Origin: Candidatus Obscuribacterales bacterium
GTDB taxonomy: Bacteria; Cyanobacteriota; Vampirovibrionia; Obscuribacterales; Obscuribacteraceae
Assembly (NCBI GenBank): GCA_021732085.1
Contig: JAKFVQ010000013.1
Location: 34,776-98,775, forward strand
Reading direction: 5' to 3'
Length of the DNA: 64,000 nt
The notes beneath the pieces were generated by a model that saw only the letters and a list, made by a program, of their open reading frames with translations, did no database searches and was not told the origin of the DNA. The position numbers were made by a program, and so were the translations under genes. Shown here one piece after another: positions 17,901 to 26,395 of this stretch; positions within the stretch are counted from its first letter, which is position 1, and the number at the start of each line of letters is the position of its first letter.

Positions 17901-18929
17901 ATCGCTGAAGATTTTCAGCCCTGCTTCTGTAAACCACATAACGATTGCAAGCAGGACCAGAGAGCCGATCGCGATGCCCGCGAAGAACACCGGCTTGCTC
18001 TGTTTTGATCCTGTATTCTTGTCTGGAATAGCGCTGCTCGTGTTAGCGAAAGCTGTGCTCTGTGTTCCTCGTTCTGTGAGCACGAGGTCAAGATCCGAAA
18101 TGAATTCCTGCATGGTCTGGTATCGGTTTTCGGGCTTTTTTGCTAGACCTTTGAGCATTACTTCTTCAAGTCCAGCAGGCAGAGCTGGCGTCAATTTTGA
18201 TGGTGGTAGAACAGACTCGGTCATGTGCTTATGCATGAGTCCGATTGGATTGTCAGCCTGGTGTGGTACTTGACCGGTAATGCATTCGTAGAAAATGCAA
18301 GCTAAGGAATAAATGTCGGAGCGCGCATCCGGTATTTGTCCGGCGGCAAGCTCTGGGCAGATATAGTGGATGCTGCCCATCAAAGCCCCAGTTTGAGTGA
18401 GCTTTTGGACGTCCTTCGAGTCCGGAGCGATAATTTTTGCCAGTCCGAAATCCAACACTTTTACAAAGTCCGGCGTGGGTTCATCAAGAAGAACTATGTT
18501 ATTCGGGCTTAGATCGCGGTGGATTACGCCCAGGTTGTGCGCATATGACATTGAATCGGCGACTTGTCTGATGATGGCGCTAGCTCTTTTCCAGGGCAGT
18601 TTCTCGGCGGTGCTCAAACGAGATCGCAGGCTCTTTCCTGCCACATATTCCATCACTATGAAAGGAAGAAGATTCTGATAGAGTCCATAGCTGTAAAAAC
18701 GCCCTATGTTTTTGTGATTCAAGTTGGCGAGCGCAAGCGCCTCTCTTTCGAAGCGTGCTCGAATTTCCGGGTCGTGCATCAGGCTCGCGTGAAGTAATTT
18801 GATAGCGACATCGCGATTGAGATCTATTTGTTTGGCGTGAAAAACTACGCCCATGCCGCCACTTCCAGCAACGGACAGTATCTGGTACTTGTCTTGAAAG
18901 ATGGTTCCAACTAGATTTGGGCTGTCCAC
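14985..18929 (-). CDS. Large Hanks-type Ser/Thr protein kinase with TPR array
   Basis: A 1314-residue protein, convergent with the two other kinases and ending only 24 bases from the neighbour. The kinase domain covers residues 14-280: glycine loop GSGGMGVVF, VAIK Lys44, HRDLSPNN at 137-144, DFG at 160-162. The usual Lys of HRDLKP is Ser141, a substitution that in other kinases lowers or alters phosphotransfer. One membrane segment lies at 313-334. About 970 residues follow with many helical TPR-like repeats (such as HQAKALLFEKSRDINSAQQE and LYRELINLRPDYRSV). The tail should be periplasmic. There is no PASTA domain. The three kinases form a local cluster of paralogues. Confidence 0.88.
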   Translation of the reverse strand: MDSPNLVGTIFQDKYQILSVAGSGGMGVVFHAKQIDLNRDVAIKLLHASLMHDPEIRARFEREALALANLNHKNIGRFYSYGLYQNLLPFIVMEYVAGKSLRSRLSTAEKLPWKRASAIIRQVADSMSYAHNLGVIHRDLSPNNIVLLDEPTPDFVKVLDFGLAKIIAPDSKDVQKLTQTGALMGSIHYICPELAAGQIPDARSDIYSLACIFYECITGQVPHQADNPIGLMHKHMTESVLPPSKLTPALPAGLEEVMLKGLAKKPENRYQTMQEFISDLDLVLTERGTQSTAFANTSSAIPDKNTGSKQSKPVFFAGIAIGSLVLLAIVMWFTEAGLKIFSDVLLVWKPDNFRLAILREIIQQERLLGASTAASQLQKRIYEKYYSKKGSIKAFQFALENSKEVNKLKDASDASYWAWEAIRVLSQMDQHDFEKIPQLKEATAYLSDICAAKPIQSGSVLLHKIESKSPFMTDEQYIPLIKLHTKLMRKAKPSLDLVKLLNNLAEREIAAKQYDLAISDSNEAVTISRKVKPYDYIEALSNNVTIYILAGDFSQAKNSLEKIREAFRSSPELAQIPRTLIHYAKSAIECGEDSDLLRNKYLPSAIVGLTTQPNANDKLMIARDVLSFSRQLHDPALARSVISAAKPELDKFSFGADEADTWERVLTDYFEFFRQEKKYTGLAEFANERIRLNKNRNRPQWELHWTFRLSDLLKNKGEFQNALRIENEALKQFEDAPECEQIVPDCYCAHGITYDLLHDSSNKRKSFRKSVEMSTTDPKRVQSIRFWLGQHDNDPDLNFCREKLSQIDIKKLKSGAELALYHQAKALLFEKSRDINSAQQEFEKALSASQRDPNQYYWTLNDYADFCQRQREGVKGEQLYRELINLRPDYRSVHTLHLCSMLRLQRKDQEAEKLIKDWLPQTTGLTTLACYAHLMWIYEDRGDWKNGVSTYEQAYRYAKKFKMLDSSEMETLAGSFLNLVMANNPGLKISKDVVQERIKLWQSKGAEKEVLIWRFYLGELYFNREELSRALIIQQDALDKAKSLSQSEPALLAAYWRRHGERMGWSKSWPHVEAAFQHALNLSKTDSGRMKSLSSLLLLAVSSNEKQKTDKYRNELSELLEKNPELIEGRMEALAALSASSYRTNPKVADKQKLECIALQGNRNATAQQLWELSAWRLDYDLDGSLSAAQQALSMASGGNNRLNFECRKVMTEAYLRKHDPQKAKEQIGLMLKAADGASNYLKALIYISATQMYIKLHEPASAEEFSEKALQCKIDKTLQKPFDDTVRETAHFYKVSGYAEEAKSLLKRLSERQ

Positions 18930-19073
18930 AATCTATCTGTCTCGGACTGGTTGATTACGTAAGTACTAGAAAGATTGTACCCGCGTGTGAAGCCGAATTC
19001 GGTCAAAGCACTGGTCGTTCCCAGGGAAGCCAACGTATTGAAGTGCTTCGCTAGTTGAGTAGAGCTGAGCTGT

Positions 19074-19114
19074 GCAAAAAAAGAAGACCCCCGTCCTTTT
19101 CGGATGGAGGTCTT
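19074..19114 (-). terminator. Rho-independent terminator after the triple-AAA FtsH gene
   Basis: A 13-base-pair stem with two wobble pairs (AAGACCCCCGTCC against GGATGGAGGTCTT), with A-rich and T-rich flanks on both sides, sits about 35 bases beyond the stop of the minus-strand protease gene. On the minus strand the stem is followed by TTCTTTTTTT. The symmetric flanks could let it work in both directions. Confidence 0.8.
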
Positions 19115-19147
19115 TCTTTTTTCTGTGGATTTCGTTAGCCGTGAGAC

Positions 19148-22100
19148 CTAGGCGTTTGGCTCCTCTTCAGGATTCTGGGCGCGAATGACGATATCGCGGT
19201 TGTTTCCCGCCCCGCCATTTCCGCCTCCATTTCCACCGGTGCTGCCTCCTGTTGGGGCTCCACCGCCAAATCCCATGAATCCGTGTAGCGAAAGCTGTGG
19301 AGTTTTTCCAACGAGCTTGCGCTCGGCAAGTTCAGCGATTTCTCTGTCAATGTCCTCGTCAGTACGGCTCGGTTCGAGAAGTCTGACAAGATCCTTGAAG
19401 TACAGGGTTTCTTTCTCCATTAATGCGTTTGCAATTGCTTCAAGTTGCGGCTTCTTGGTCATCAACAATTTCTCAGTATCAATTCTGCATTTCTCAACTA
19501 CTTCTTTGATTTGCAGTTCAATTTCGCGCGACGTATCATCGCTTGCGAATTGTCCTGATCTGTCGTTTTGATATGCATAGCTGGCGCTGAAAGTGAAGTC
19601 ACCCATTCCGAAGCTGGTGATCATGTTTCTTGCTACACTGGCGGCGTTTCTTAGGTCTTGGCTGACGCCGCTGCTGTTTTCACCATAGAAGAGCCGTTCA
19701 GCAACTAAACCGCCCAGCGAGATTTCGATGTCTACAAAGTAGTCATCTTTGAATTTGCCGTGCCTTTCTTCCTTGTCTACTCGCCACACGTACCCTAGTG
19801 CGTTGCCGCTTGGAACTACGGTGACAATTTGGATACGATGGTGCTTGTTCCGGAAGTAAGCGACGACTGCATGTCCTGCTTCGTGAATGGCTGTCGCTCT
19901 GAGTTCGTCAAGGAGGATATGTCTGCTGTAAGACATACCGAAGGATTGTCGCTGTATCGCTTGGATAAGGTCGATTTGAGTAACCTCTTCACGCCCATTG
20001 CGTACGGCATTCAATCCGGCTTCGTTGACAATGTTTTGCAAATCAGCGCCGGCCTTCCAAACAGTCATGCGAGCAATTTCTTTGATGTTGACTTTGGAAT
20101 CAACTTTCACCTTCTTCAAGTAATGTTCGAGAATCCCTTCGCGTCCTTCCAGGTTTGGAAGTGGTACATCGATCCTTCTATCGAATCTGCCTGGACGGAG
20201 AAGCGCTTGGTCAAGAAGTTCGGGGTGGTTGGTTGCGCCTATAGTGAGCACTTTGTGCTTGCCAAAGCCATCCAATTCCACGAGAAACTGATTGAGTGTC
20301 TTGTTTGAATCTTGGATTGCTCCGCCACCCAGGTCGATTCCTCTTTTGCCACCGATCGCATCGATTTCGTCAATAAAGACGATCGCTGGCTTGCCGCTTC
20401 TTCGAGCTTGTTCATACACGGCACGGACACGGTTTGCACCAACGCCCGCCCACATCGATTGGAAGTCCCCACCTGAGAGTGCGTAAAAAGGTACTCCGGC
20501 AGTATTAGCGATTGCTTTTGCAAGCATCGTTTTACCTGTTCCAGGAGGTCCGACCAGAAGAACGCCTTTTGGGGCCTTCAGACCAGTTGTACGAATCTTG
20601 TCCGCATTTTTCAAGAGAGCAACGACTTCGGCCGCCTCTCCCCGGGCTTCTTCCATTCCTTTTATGTCTTCGAGCCTGACGTCGAGGTCCGGAACTCGGG
20701 CAAGGTTCATTCCATAAGTATTGAGCTTGTGCCCAGCCGTTACCGACAATCGGTCAACCGCTGCTTCAAGATCACTCTCTTCAACATGCGTCTTACCTGA
20801 TCTCACTGCGATGATTGCTGCTTCGTTTACTGTTGCGGCAATGTCGGCGCCTGAGAAGTTTGTCGTTATTTGCGCTAATGAATCCAAATCTGGCTCAGAG
20901 GCCATTTTGATCTGACCCAAATATCTTTGGAAGATTTGTTTGCGTGCCTCGGCATCGGGCAAGCCGACATAAGCTTTTCTATCGAAGCGACCGGACCGTA
21001 CAAATGCAGGGTCGAGGTTCGTCTCATTGTTTGTTGCACCAACGGTAATCACATTGCTTCGGGTGAGCCCATCCAACTCTATGAGTAGTTGATTCAAAGC
21101 GCTGGTCCGCTGATTGCCAGTGTCGGACATGGTTCCAGAGATTGCATCGATCTCGTCGATGAAAATGATTGCAGCCGGACTTTTTCTGGCTTGCGAATAC
21201 AGCGCCTTAATGCGACTAGCTCCTTCGCCTGCAAATTTGCTGACGAAGTAGCTGCCAGACATTCCGAAAAATGGCACGTTCGCTTCATTCGCCATTGCTT
21301 TTGCAAGCATGGTCTTACCCACACCGGGTGGTCCAATTAAGAGGACGCCCTTTGGAATCTTTGCGCCAATTTCTCGCAGTTGATCTCCATGTTTGAGAAA
21401 ATCTACGATCTCGAGAATGTCTTGTTTAACATCATCGATTCCAATCACGTCAGCTAATCTAACTGTTGAGTCAGCTGTTCCGACCTCTACGCCAGAGCCG
21501 ACTAGAGTTCGGTTCACATTCTCGGCGGCATTGAAGACAGCTGTTTTAAGCACTTCTGCGTTCACAGTCCCGGGACCGCCTGGGCGTTGTCCTATCAACG
21601 CGGCCTCGTTGACTGCCGTTGAGATGTCTGCCGGCGAATAGTTCTGTGTAAGCTTTGCAAACTCATCGAGATCAATTCCGTCTTTCTGATGTTTGACCTT
21701 ATTCAGATAGTAATTGAATAGATCCTTGCGCTCGTCTGGTGTCGGTGTCTGGAAGTAGATTTTTCTGTCCATTCGTCCTGCACGCATAAGTGCTGGGTCG
21801 AGGGCACCATCATTGTTTGTGGCACCAATGACGATGACGTTGCATCCGCGGAACCCATCCATTTCGGTCAGTAATGTGTTTAGAGACATGTTGAGATCTG
21901 CTTGACCGCCGAACCCTTTGTCGCCCTGTCTCACGCTGCCAATGGAATCGATTTCGTCGATAAATAGAATCGCTTTTCCATGTTTGCGAAGTCTGGCAAA
22001 CATTGTGCGAATTTTTAGAACTCCTAGTCCCATGATGATGCCACTGAGAGCGCCGCCTTCGACACAGTAGAAGGGGCAACCAACTTCATTGGCGATTGCT

Positions 22101-22558
22101 CTTGCGAACAAAGTCTTACCAACACCGGGCGGTCCTACAAAGAGCATGCCTTTGGGTAGCTCTGCGCCGGACTCTTCGTAATGTTTCGGATGCGAAATCA
22201 TATCGATGACTTCGCGAATTTCTTGTTTTGCCCGCTCGTTCCCGATCAGGGCATCTAATGTTTGAGGTGCCTTGGGGCTAATTGGTGGATCCAAGAATAG
22301 CCATGGGAATGTGCGTTTCCAAAATCCGACCGGAGCTTTGGCATCTGCTCGCGGTGGCATCGGGAAGATCAGCATCAACAGCACATACATCTGAATAATC
22401 ATGATGATGCCGCCGAAAATTGCGCCTGAAGCCAGTGAGAGCACTGAGTACTTCAATAACGCCGGGAACGAAGTGAATGGATTCCAGACTGCCGCGGTCG
22501 TTAACAGCAGCAAAACCCAGACGATCAAGACGGTCCAGCGTGCCCAAGGTTTTAACAT
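19148..22558 (-). CDS. FtsH-like membrane protease with three AAA+ modules and a peptidase M41 domain
   Basis: A 1136-residue protein, almost twice the usual FtsH length of 600-700. Two membrane segments (about 9-25 and 43-66) are followed by three complete FtsH-type AAA+ modules. Walker A motifs are at 142-149 and 409-416 (GPPGVGKT) and 670-677 (GPPGTGKT). Each module has a FIDEID Walker B and an Arg-finger block ([24 protein letters not shown]). A peptidase M41 domain follows with HEAGH at 892-896 and the likely third zinc ligand Asp968 in SQDLRNA. The C-terminus is glycine/asparagine-rich. FtsH is an ATP-driven zinc protease that extracts and degrades membrane and soluble proteins. The aromatic pore motif is absent in module 1 ([11 protein letters not shown]) and altered in 2 and 3. 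A small membrane-protein gene lies 22 bases upstream. Confidence 0.93.
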   Translation of the reverse strand: MLKPWARWTVLIVWVLLLLTTAAVWNPFTSFPALLKYSVLSLASGAIFGGIIMIIQMYVLLMLIFPMPPRADAKAPVGFWKRTFPWLFLDPPISPKAPQTLDALIGNERAKQEIREVIDMISHPKHYEESGAELPKGMLFVGPPGVGKTLFARAIANEVGCPFYCVEGGALSGIIMGLGVLKIRTMFARLRKHGKAILFIDEIDSIGSVRQGDKGFGGQADLNMSLNTLLTEMDGFRGCNVIVIGATNNDGALDPALMRAGRMDRKIYFQTPTPDERKDLFNYYLNKVKHQKDGIDLDEFAKLTQNYSPADISTAVNEAALIGQRPGGPGTVNAEVLKTAVFNAAENVNRTLVGSGVEVGTADSTVRLADVIGIDDVKQDILEIVDFLKHGDQLREIGAKIPKGVLLIGPPGVGKTMLAKAMANEANVPFFGMSGSYFVSKFAGEGASRIKALYSQARKSPAAIIFIDEIDAISGTMSDTGNQRTSALNQLLIELDGLTRSNVITVGATNNETNLDPAFVRSGRFDRKAYVGLPDAEARKQIFQRYLGQIKMASEPDLDSLAQITTNFSGADIAATVNEAAIIAVRSGKTHVEESDLEAAVDRLSVTAGHKLNTYGMNLARVPDLDVRLEDIKGMEEARGEAAEVVALLKNADKIRTTGLKAPKGVLLVGPPGTGKTMLAKAIANTAGVPFYALSGGDFQSMWAGVGANRVRAVYEQARRSGKPAIVFIDEIDAIGGKRGIDLGGGAIQDSNKTLNQFLVELDGFGKHKVLTIGATNHPELLDQALLRPGRFDRRIDVPLPNLEGREGILEHYLKKVKVDSKVNIKEIARMTVWKAGADLQNIVNEAGLNAVRNGREEVTQIDLIQAIQRQSFGMSYSRHILLDELRATAIHEAGHAVVAYFRNKHHRIQIVTVVPSGNALGYVWRVDKEERHGKFKDDYFVDIEISLGGLVAERLFYGENSSGVSQDLRNAASVARNMITSFGMGDFTFSASYAYQNDRSGQFASDDTSREIELQIKEVVEKCRIDTEKLLMTKKPQLEAIANALMEKETLYFKDLVRLLEPSRTDEDIDREIAELAERKLVGKTPQLSLHGFMGFGGGAPTGGSTGGNGGGNGGAGNNRDIVIRAQNPEEEPNA

Positions 22559-22580
22559 AATTTGCTTTGCGCTCCTGTTG

Positions 22581-22862
22581 CTACATATTTCCGCCGAATG
22601 GGAATTCGGCGGGTTGAGGATTGTTCTTGTCCTCGATTTCGGTAGTAAAAATCACTGGTCGGGATTTCTCATTTATGTTGATTTCGCCGACGAGGCTGTT
22701 GTCGCCTGTCTTAACTGAGCCCGTGGTGGTCCCTTTCATTTGCCCGATTCCGGAGGGCCATTCGACCGGCAGATAAGCAGGGCAAACGCCAAGAGCTGCC
22801 CCAATGCTGTTAAAGATGCAGGACAGCACAAGGCAGACTATGAAGCTAACGACGAATCTCAT
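22581..22862 (-). CDS. Small membrane-anchored protein upstream of the FtsH-like gene
   Basis: A 93-residue protein with one N-terminal hydrophobic segment (VVSFIVCLVLSCIFNSIGAAL), which may be a membrane anchor or an uncleaved signal. A polar 60-residue tail with possible beta strands follows. It is 22 bases from the FtsH-like gene on the same strand, so the two are probably in one operon. This hints at an adaptor or substrate role, but nothing in the sequence shows that. No Shine-Dalgarno sequence is visible before the ATG. The family is unknown to me. Confidence 0.6.
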   Translation of the reverse strand: MRFVVSFIVCLVLSCIFNSIGAALGVCPAYLPVEWPSGIGQMKGTTTGSVKTGDNSLVGEININEKSRPVIFTTEIEDKNNPQPAEFPFGGNM

Positions 22863-23189
22863 GAGGGGAGGAAAGTCTCCTGTTGGTAAGGACCCGTTAA
22901 AGTATATTTTATCTCTATTGTTCCCTGTCTATCAGCATATTTACGCCGAATCTAATTCAGTGTTTTTCGCCTTTATCCCGAAAACAGTCCGCAGGACCGG
23001 ATCTGGCCACTCGACGACCGACATCGGGGGATGTTCCGAAACGCAATAAAAATCCGTCATATGGACGAACTTGGAGCTAGTCTTCCCCTTCGCAGGACAG
23101 GAAGCTTTCCTGTTCAAAGCTTCCAAATATGCGGCAGCAAGTTGGCAAGCATGGAAGCCCACTGTTGAGAATTAACATCTTGAAAACCG
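22863..23189. other. Intergenic region without a supported gene
   Basis: About 330 bases between two minus-strand genes. A 73-codon minus-strand frame (22941-23162) has no ribosome-binding site or recognisable product. A short hairpin (CAGGAA-GCT-TTCCTG) lies near 23088-23104, without a T-tract. Confidence 0.45.
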
Positions 23190-23678
23190 TTATCTAACCT
23201 GGAGCTCATTGTCAAGAACACTTGCCAGTGAGTTCTTTGGCATAGCGCCCTGAAATTGTTGTAGCTGCTTCCCGTCTTTGAACACCATGAAGGTGGGCCA
23301 GGCTTGAATCTGATACTTCTCTTTCAACAATGGATTTTGGTCGGTATCTACCTTGTAGATCTTGAATTTGCCCTCGTAGTCATGGGCAAGCTGATCGATG
23401 ATCGGTCCCATTTCGCGGCAAGGAGCGCACCAGGGAGCTGAGAAATCTACTAAAACTGGCAGCTGCGACTGCAACACATCCTGGTCGAAGGAGGCATCGC
23501 TGGTCTCTGGAGCAGCAGTTGAGGTGGCTTCGGTATTGGTGCTGCCATCGGTCGTGCTTTGATCGGTCGTTGGAGTCGGTGCAGGCATAGGCGGCGTTGA
23601 AGGGCCAAATAGCCCTCCATTCAGCATTGCGCCGATAACGACGCAGACGAGGAACGCAATGACCATATCTTTAATCAC
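23190..23678 (-). CDS. Membrane-tethered thioredoxin-like protein
   Basis: A 162-residue protein with one N-terminal membrane segment (about 5-24), a Thr/Pro/Ser-rich flexible linker (27-60) and a thioredoxin domain (about 63-162). The active site is WCAPC at 83-87, and the cis-Pro motif reads WPTF. The domain should face the periplasm and act as a disulfide reductase or exchange protein. CAPC, not CGPC, may shift the redox potential. The neighbouring gene encodes a classical cytoplasmic thioredoxin, so the two probably arose by duplication with addition of an anchor. Nearby cytochrome-maturation or Dsb genes are absent, so the substrate is open. Confidence 0.85.
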   Translation of the reverse strand: MIKDMVIAFLVCVVIGAMLNGGLFGPSTPPMPAPTPTTDQSTTDGSTNTEATSTAAPETSDASFDQDVLQSQLPVLVDFSAPWCAPCREMGPIIDQLAHDYEGKFKIYKVDTDQNPLLKEKYQIQAWPTFMVFKDGKQLQQFQGAMPKNSLASVLDNELQVR

Positions 23679-23874
23679 GAGCAGGCAACTCCAAAAGGAC
23701 GGATCCTAATAGACACATACCCTAATTCAATGCCAACTGTCCATAGCATTTATACGGATCTGCTCCCATTCATTTACCAAGTGCCAAGCTCGTAAGCCAA
23801 GCAGGCACAAGGAAATAGAGAGGTCAAATTCGCCAAACCTCTTTGGAACCTGTCAACTTCTATGAAGGTTGAAT

Positions 23875-24198
23875 TTATAGATGCTTGTTGACTGCGTTGG
23901 CGAGCGTGGACTTCGGAACTGCTCCGACCACTTGCTCGACAACTTGTCCGGACTTAAACAAGAACAAGCTAGGAATACCCTTGATAGAGTATGCTTGCGC
24001 CGTTTTCGGATTCTCGTCCGTGTTCAACTTAACAACTTTAAGTCTGCCGTCATATTCTTTAGACAAATCTTCTACTACCGGAGCGACAGCCTTACAAGGA
24101 CCACACCAGGGGGCCCAGAAATCGACCAGGACCGGGAGATCGGACTTGAGGACTTCTTGCTCAAAAGTATTGTCGGTCACGCTAACAACGCTGGACAT
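23875..24198 (-). CDS. trxA: Thioredoxin
   Basis: A 107-residue protein of exactly the usual thioredoxin size. WCGPC is at 31-35, preceded by [10 protein letters not shown], with the cis-proline in GIPSLFLF and the C-terminal GAVPKSTL. It is the cytoplasmic hydrogen donor for reductases, recycled by thioredoxin reductase. The gene is followed by the tethered thioredoxin gene on the same strand, with about 200 bases between, so separate transcription is likely. There is a GAGG-type ribosome-binding site before the ATG. Confidence 0.93.
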   Translation of the reverse strand: MSSVVSVTDNTFEQEVLKSDLPVLVDFWAPWCGPCKAVAPVVEDLSKEYDGRLKVVKLNTDENPKTAQAYSIKGIPSLFLFKSGQVVEQVVGAVPKSTLANAVNKHL

Positions 24199-24379
24199 TT
24201 GGAAGGAACCTCCCTCGCCATCTCTGATTCCAAAACCTTAGCACTAAATACCATTTCGTGCAGGTTGATGACATTATAGATTTAGTGATCACACAAAAAC
24301 ACATTTATCCCATAGTTTTAAGCCTTAGTACACACCAAATAATAGACAGATTCTGCCTGCAATTTTCTTTTTAGTTTTC

Positions 24380-25888
24380 ATGGGTTCATTTCAAAACACC
24401 TACAACTGGTTCTTCAAATCCCTTGCCAATCAATTGCTTGGCACCTATTTACTTGTCACGGCTTTTGCTCTTGCTATCGTGACTTTCTGGGCCCTTTTTA
24501 CTATCAAAGCCGAATCCACTCGTGAATTGCACAACAAACTTGAAGTCGAAGCGGTGCACCTTGGTCTTGAAATTGACAACGACCTTTCTCTTGACTCCGC
24601 AAAGGCCACTGAGCGCATCCAGGCTGCTGTCGATCGCCATGCCAGCAAGTTAGGTTACTCAATCACCGTTGTAAACAAGCAAGGGCACGTTTTGGCAGAG
24701 GCTGGTTCGGAAGAGCCGCAGGAAGGCCAGAATATTTCCAGCGATCCCGAAATCAGCGATGCGTTAGCCGGTATTTTGGGGCAATACAGACGACCTGTCG
24801 GAGCCAAAAAAGCAGAATGGATGTACGTTGCATATCCGGTCCGCTCTCCGTTTGAAACACTTGGAGTGATTCGTGTCGGAATTCCATTGACCGATCTCAA
24901 TCAACGTTTAAATCAGGACCTCATATTCTTTCTTGAGATTATTGTGTCCGCGTTGATAACCACGGCGTTAATCAGTATTTGGTTGGCGCGCCGGGTGACT
25001 CAGCCTATCCGCCACATCAGTCAACTGTCGCAGGAGATTGCTAAATCGGGCGACATTACAGCCTTTGTGCCGGTGCAAAGAAAGGATGAGATTGGCGAAT
25101 TGGTGACTTCCTTCAATCAAATGATCGGCCGTTTGCGCGAAGAGGAAAAGCTGAAGCAGGACTTCATCGCAAATGCGAGTCATGAATTGAAAACACCAAC
25201 GATGGCTATTGGTTCTGTTGTAGAAGCCTTGCAGGCTGGTGCTGCCGAGGATCCAGAACTGCGTGCGCGCTTCTTACGTTCACTGGAAAATCTGGTGGAA
25301 CGTCAAACAAGCCTTCTACGCGATCTTCTCGACGTCGCTCAACTAGATGCCGGCGTCAAGATTCAGTGGTCTGAAGATATTAGACTTTCTGACACTATAA
25401 AAGAAGCGGTAGAGCAAATCAGAGCCCAAGCTGATAAGAAGAAGGTGCAGTTGAAGATTGAATCGCCGCCGGATGGATTTGTTGTAATTGGCAACGGCAT
25501 ACAACTGCAACGTGCGTTCATCAATCTGCTGACTAATGCAGTGAACTACACTCCATCTAATGGAGAAGTGCGAGTATCTGTCTCGCCGATCGAGGATGGT
25601 CACGTCGACATTCTCATCAGCGATACAGGTACAGGAATTGAGCAAAAAGATCTTCCACACATCTTCGATCGATTTTACAGAGCAGATAAAGCTAGAAGCC
25701 GTTCGGGAGCCGGCGGCACTGGTTTGGGTCTGGCAATTACTCGCGAAATAATAAACAGGCATCATGGTGCAATTTCAGTCGACTCAACGCCTGGGGTAGG
25801 CACCACTTTTACCGTGCGGCTTCCGATTAAAAACTTGCTGGCGCTGGATCAAGGAAAGGGCGCTCTCAACACAGCTCCAGAGCAATAA
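24380..25888 (+). CDS. Sensor histidine kinase with periplasmic sensor and HAMP domain
   Basis: A 502-residue two-component sensor. It has membrane segments at about 18-41 and 178-200, a periplasmic sensor region of about 135 residues between them, a HAMP linker (about 200-250), and a HisKA dimerisation domain with phospho-acceptor His268 in SHELKTP. A HATPase domain follows with the N box (NLLTNAVNYTP), the D box (SDTGTGI), the F box and the GTGLGL loop. All catalytic boxes are intact. The layout matches the PhoR/ResE/WalK class. No response-regulator gene is next to it, so the partner is encoded elsewhere. The stimulus cannot be read from the sequence. Confidence 0.93.
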   Translation: MGSFQNTYNWFFKSLANQLLGTYLLVTAFALAIVTFWALFTIKAESTRELHNKLEVEAVHLGLEIDNDLSLDSAKATERIQAAVDRHASKLGYSITVVNKQGHVLAEAGSEEPQEGQNISSDPEISDALAGILGQYRRPVGAKKAEWMYVAYPVRSPFETLGVIRVGIPLTDLNQRLNQDLIFFLEIIVSALITTALISIWLARRVTQPIRHISQLSQEIAKSGDITAFVPVQRKDEIGELVTSFNQMIGRLREEEKLKQDFIANASHELKTPTMAIGSVVEALQAGAAEDPELRARFLRSLENLVERQTSLLRDLLDVAQLDAGVKIQWSEDIRLSDTIKEAVEQIRAQADKKKVQLKIESPPDGFVVIGNGIQLQRAFINLLTNAVNYTPSNGEVRVSVSPIEDGHVDILISDTGTGIEQKDLPHIFDRFYRADKARSRSGAGGTGLGLAITREIINRHHGAISVDSTPGVGTTFTVRLPIKNLLALDQGKGALNTAPEQ

Positions 25889-25934
25889 CGCGACTAAATG
25901 GCAAGCTGGTAGAGAGTGTGATATTGGTTAAAGC

Positions 25935-26156
25935 ATGAGCGAAAAAGAAGAATCAAAAACAAACGAGCAGAGTGACGACAGTTCAGCTGAAGATATCACT
26001 GTGCCCTGTTGCTCCGAGCAAGTGCATATTGCTTATCGTGGAAAGGCTGATGACAGGCTCTACATGGTGCGCGATCGTAAGTGGCAGGAAGTAAAATACT
26101 ATCAGGCAAATGGCTTGCGCGTTTTTTGCGCCCTCTGCCGCCATCGCGTGCTTTGA
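25935..26156 (+). CDS. Small Cys-containing protein, unknown
   Basis: A 73-residue protein with an acidic, Ser/Glu-rich N-terminus (about 1-22) and a compact C-terminal part holding a CC pair and a later CxxC (CALC). This is a possible zinc site with four cysteines. It lies 46 bases after the histidine kinase gene on the same strand and may be cotranscribed. No signal peptide or membrane segment is seen. The ribosome-binding site is weak, but composition and start are protein-like. Confidence 0.55.
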   Translation: MSEKEESKTNEQSDDSSAEDITVPCCSEQVHIAYRGKADDRLYMVRDRKWQEVKYYQANGLRVFCALCRHRVL

Positions 26157-26341
26157 CACTTTATGGAATAAAAATGGAAAATCTTGTGATGGATGTCCTC
26201 CTTCCCAGCGGGAACGACGTTCGTTTGATCGTTGCCGGCTTTTAGTTGAAGCGTTGTCCTAAGCTATTCCAAGAAAGAGAACTAACGAGCTCTTGCTTTA
26301 AGCGATAGCTCGGGATTAGCAAGCGGATTCCGACTGCGCGA

Positions 26342-26385
26342 TTGCGACAGAGCAAATACTCGGCTGTGTTTTTGGTCTGTCGCAA
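26342..26385. terminator. Hairpin between convergent genes
   Basis: A perfect 10-base inverted repeat (TTGCGACAGA with TCTGTCGCAA) and a 24-base loop lie between the ends of the plus-strand small gene and the minus-strand protease gene. A second small stem (GCAAGC-TAT-GCTTGC) overlaps its right side. Both lack a good T-tract, so termination is only likely from position. Confidence 0.4.
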
Positions 26386-26395
26386 GCTATGCTTG

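Noticed and set aside
22941..23162. 73-codon minus-strand frame between the FtsH-associated gene and the tethered thioredoxin
   Set aside because: No ribosome-binding site and no recognised domain.
26173..26244. 23-codon plus-strand peptide frame (MENLVMDVLLPSGNDVRLIV...)
   Set aside because: Too short and without a clear ribosome-binding site; kept only as a note.
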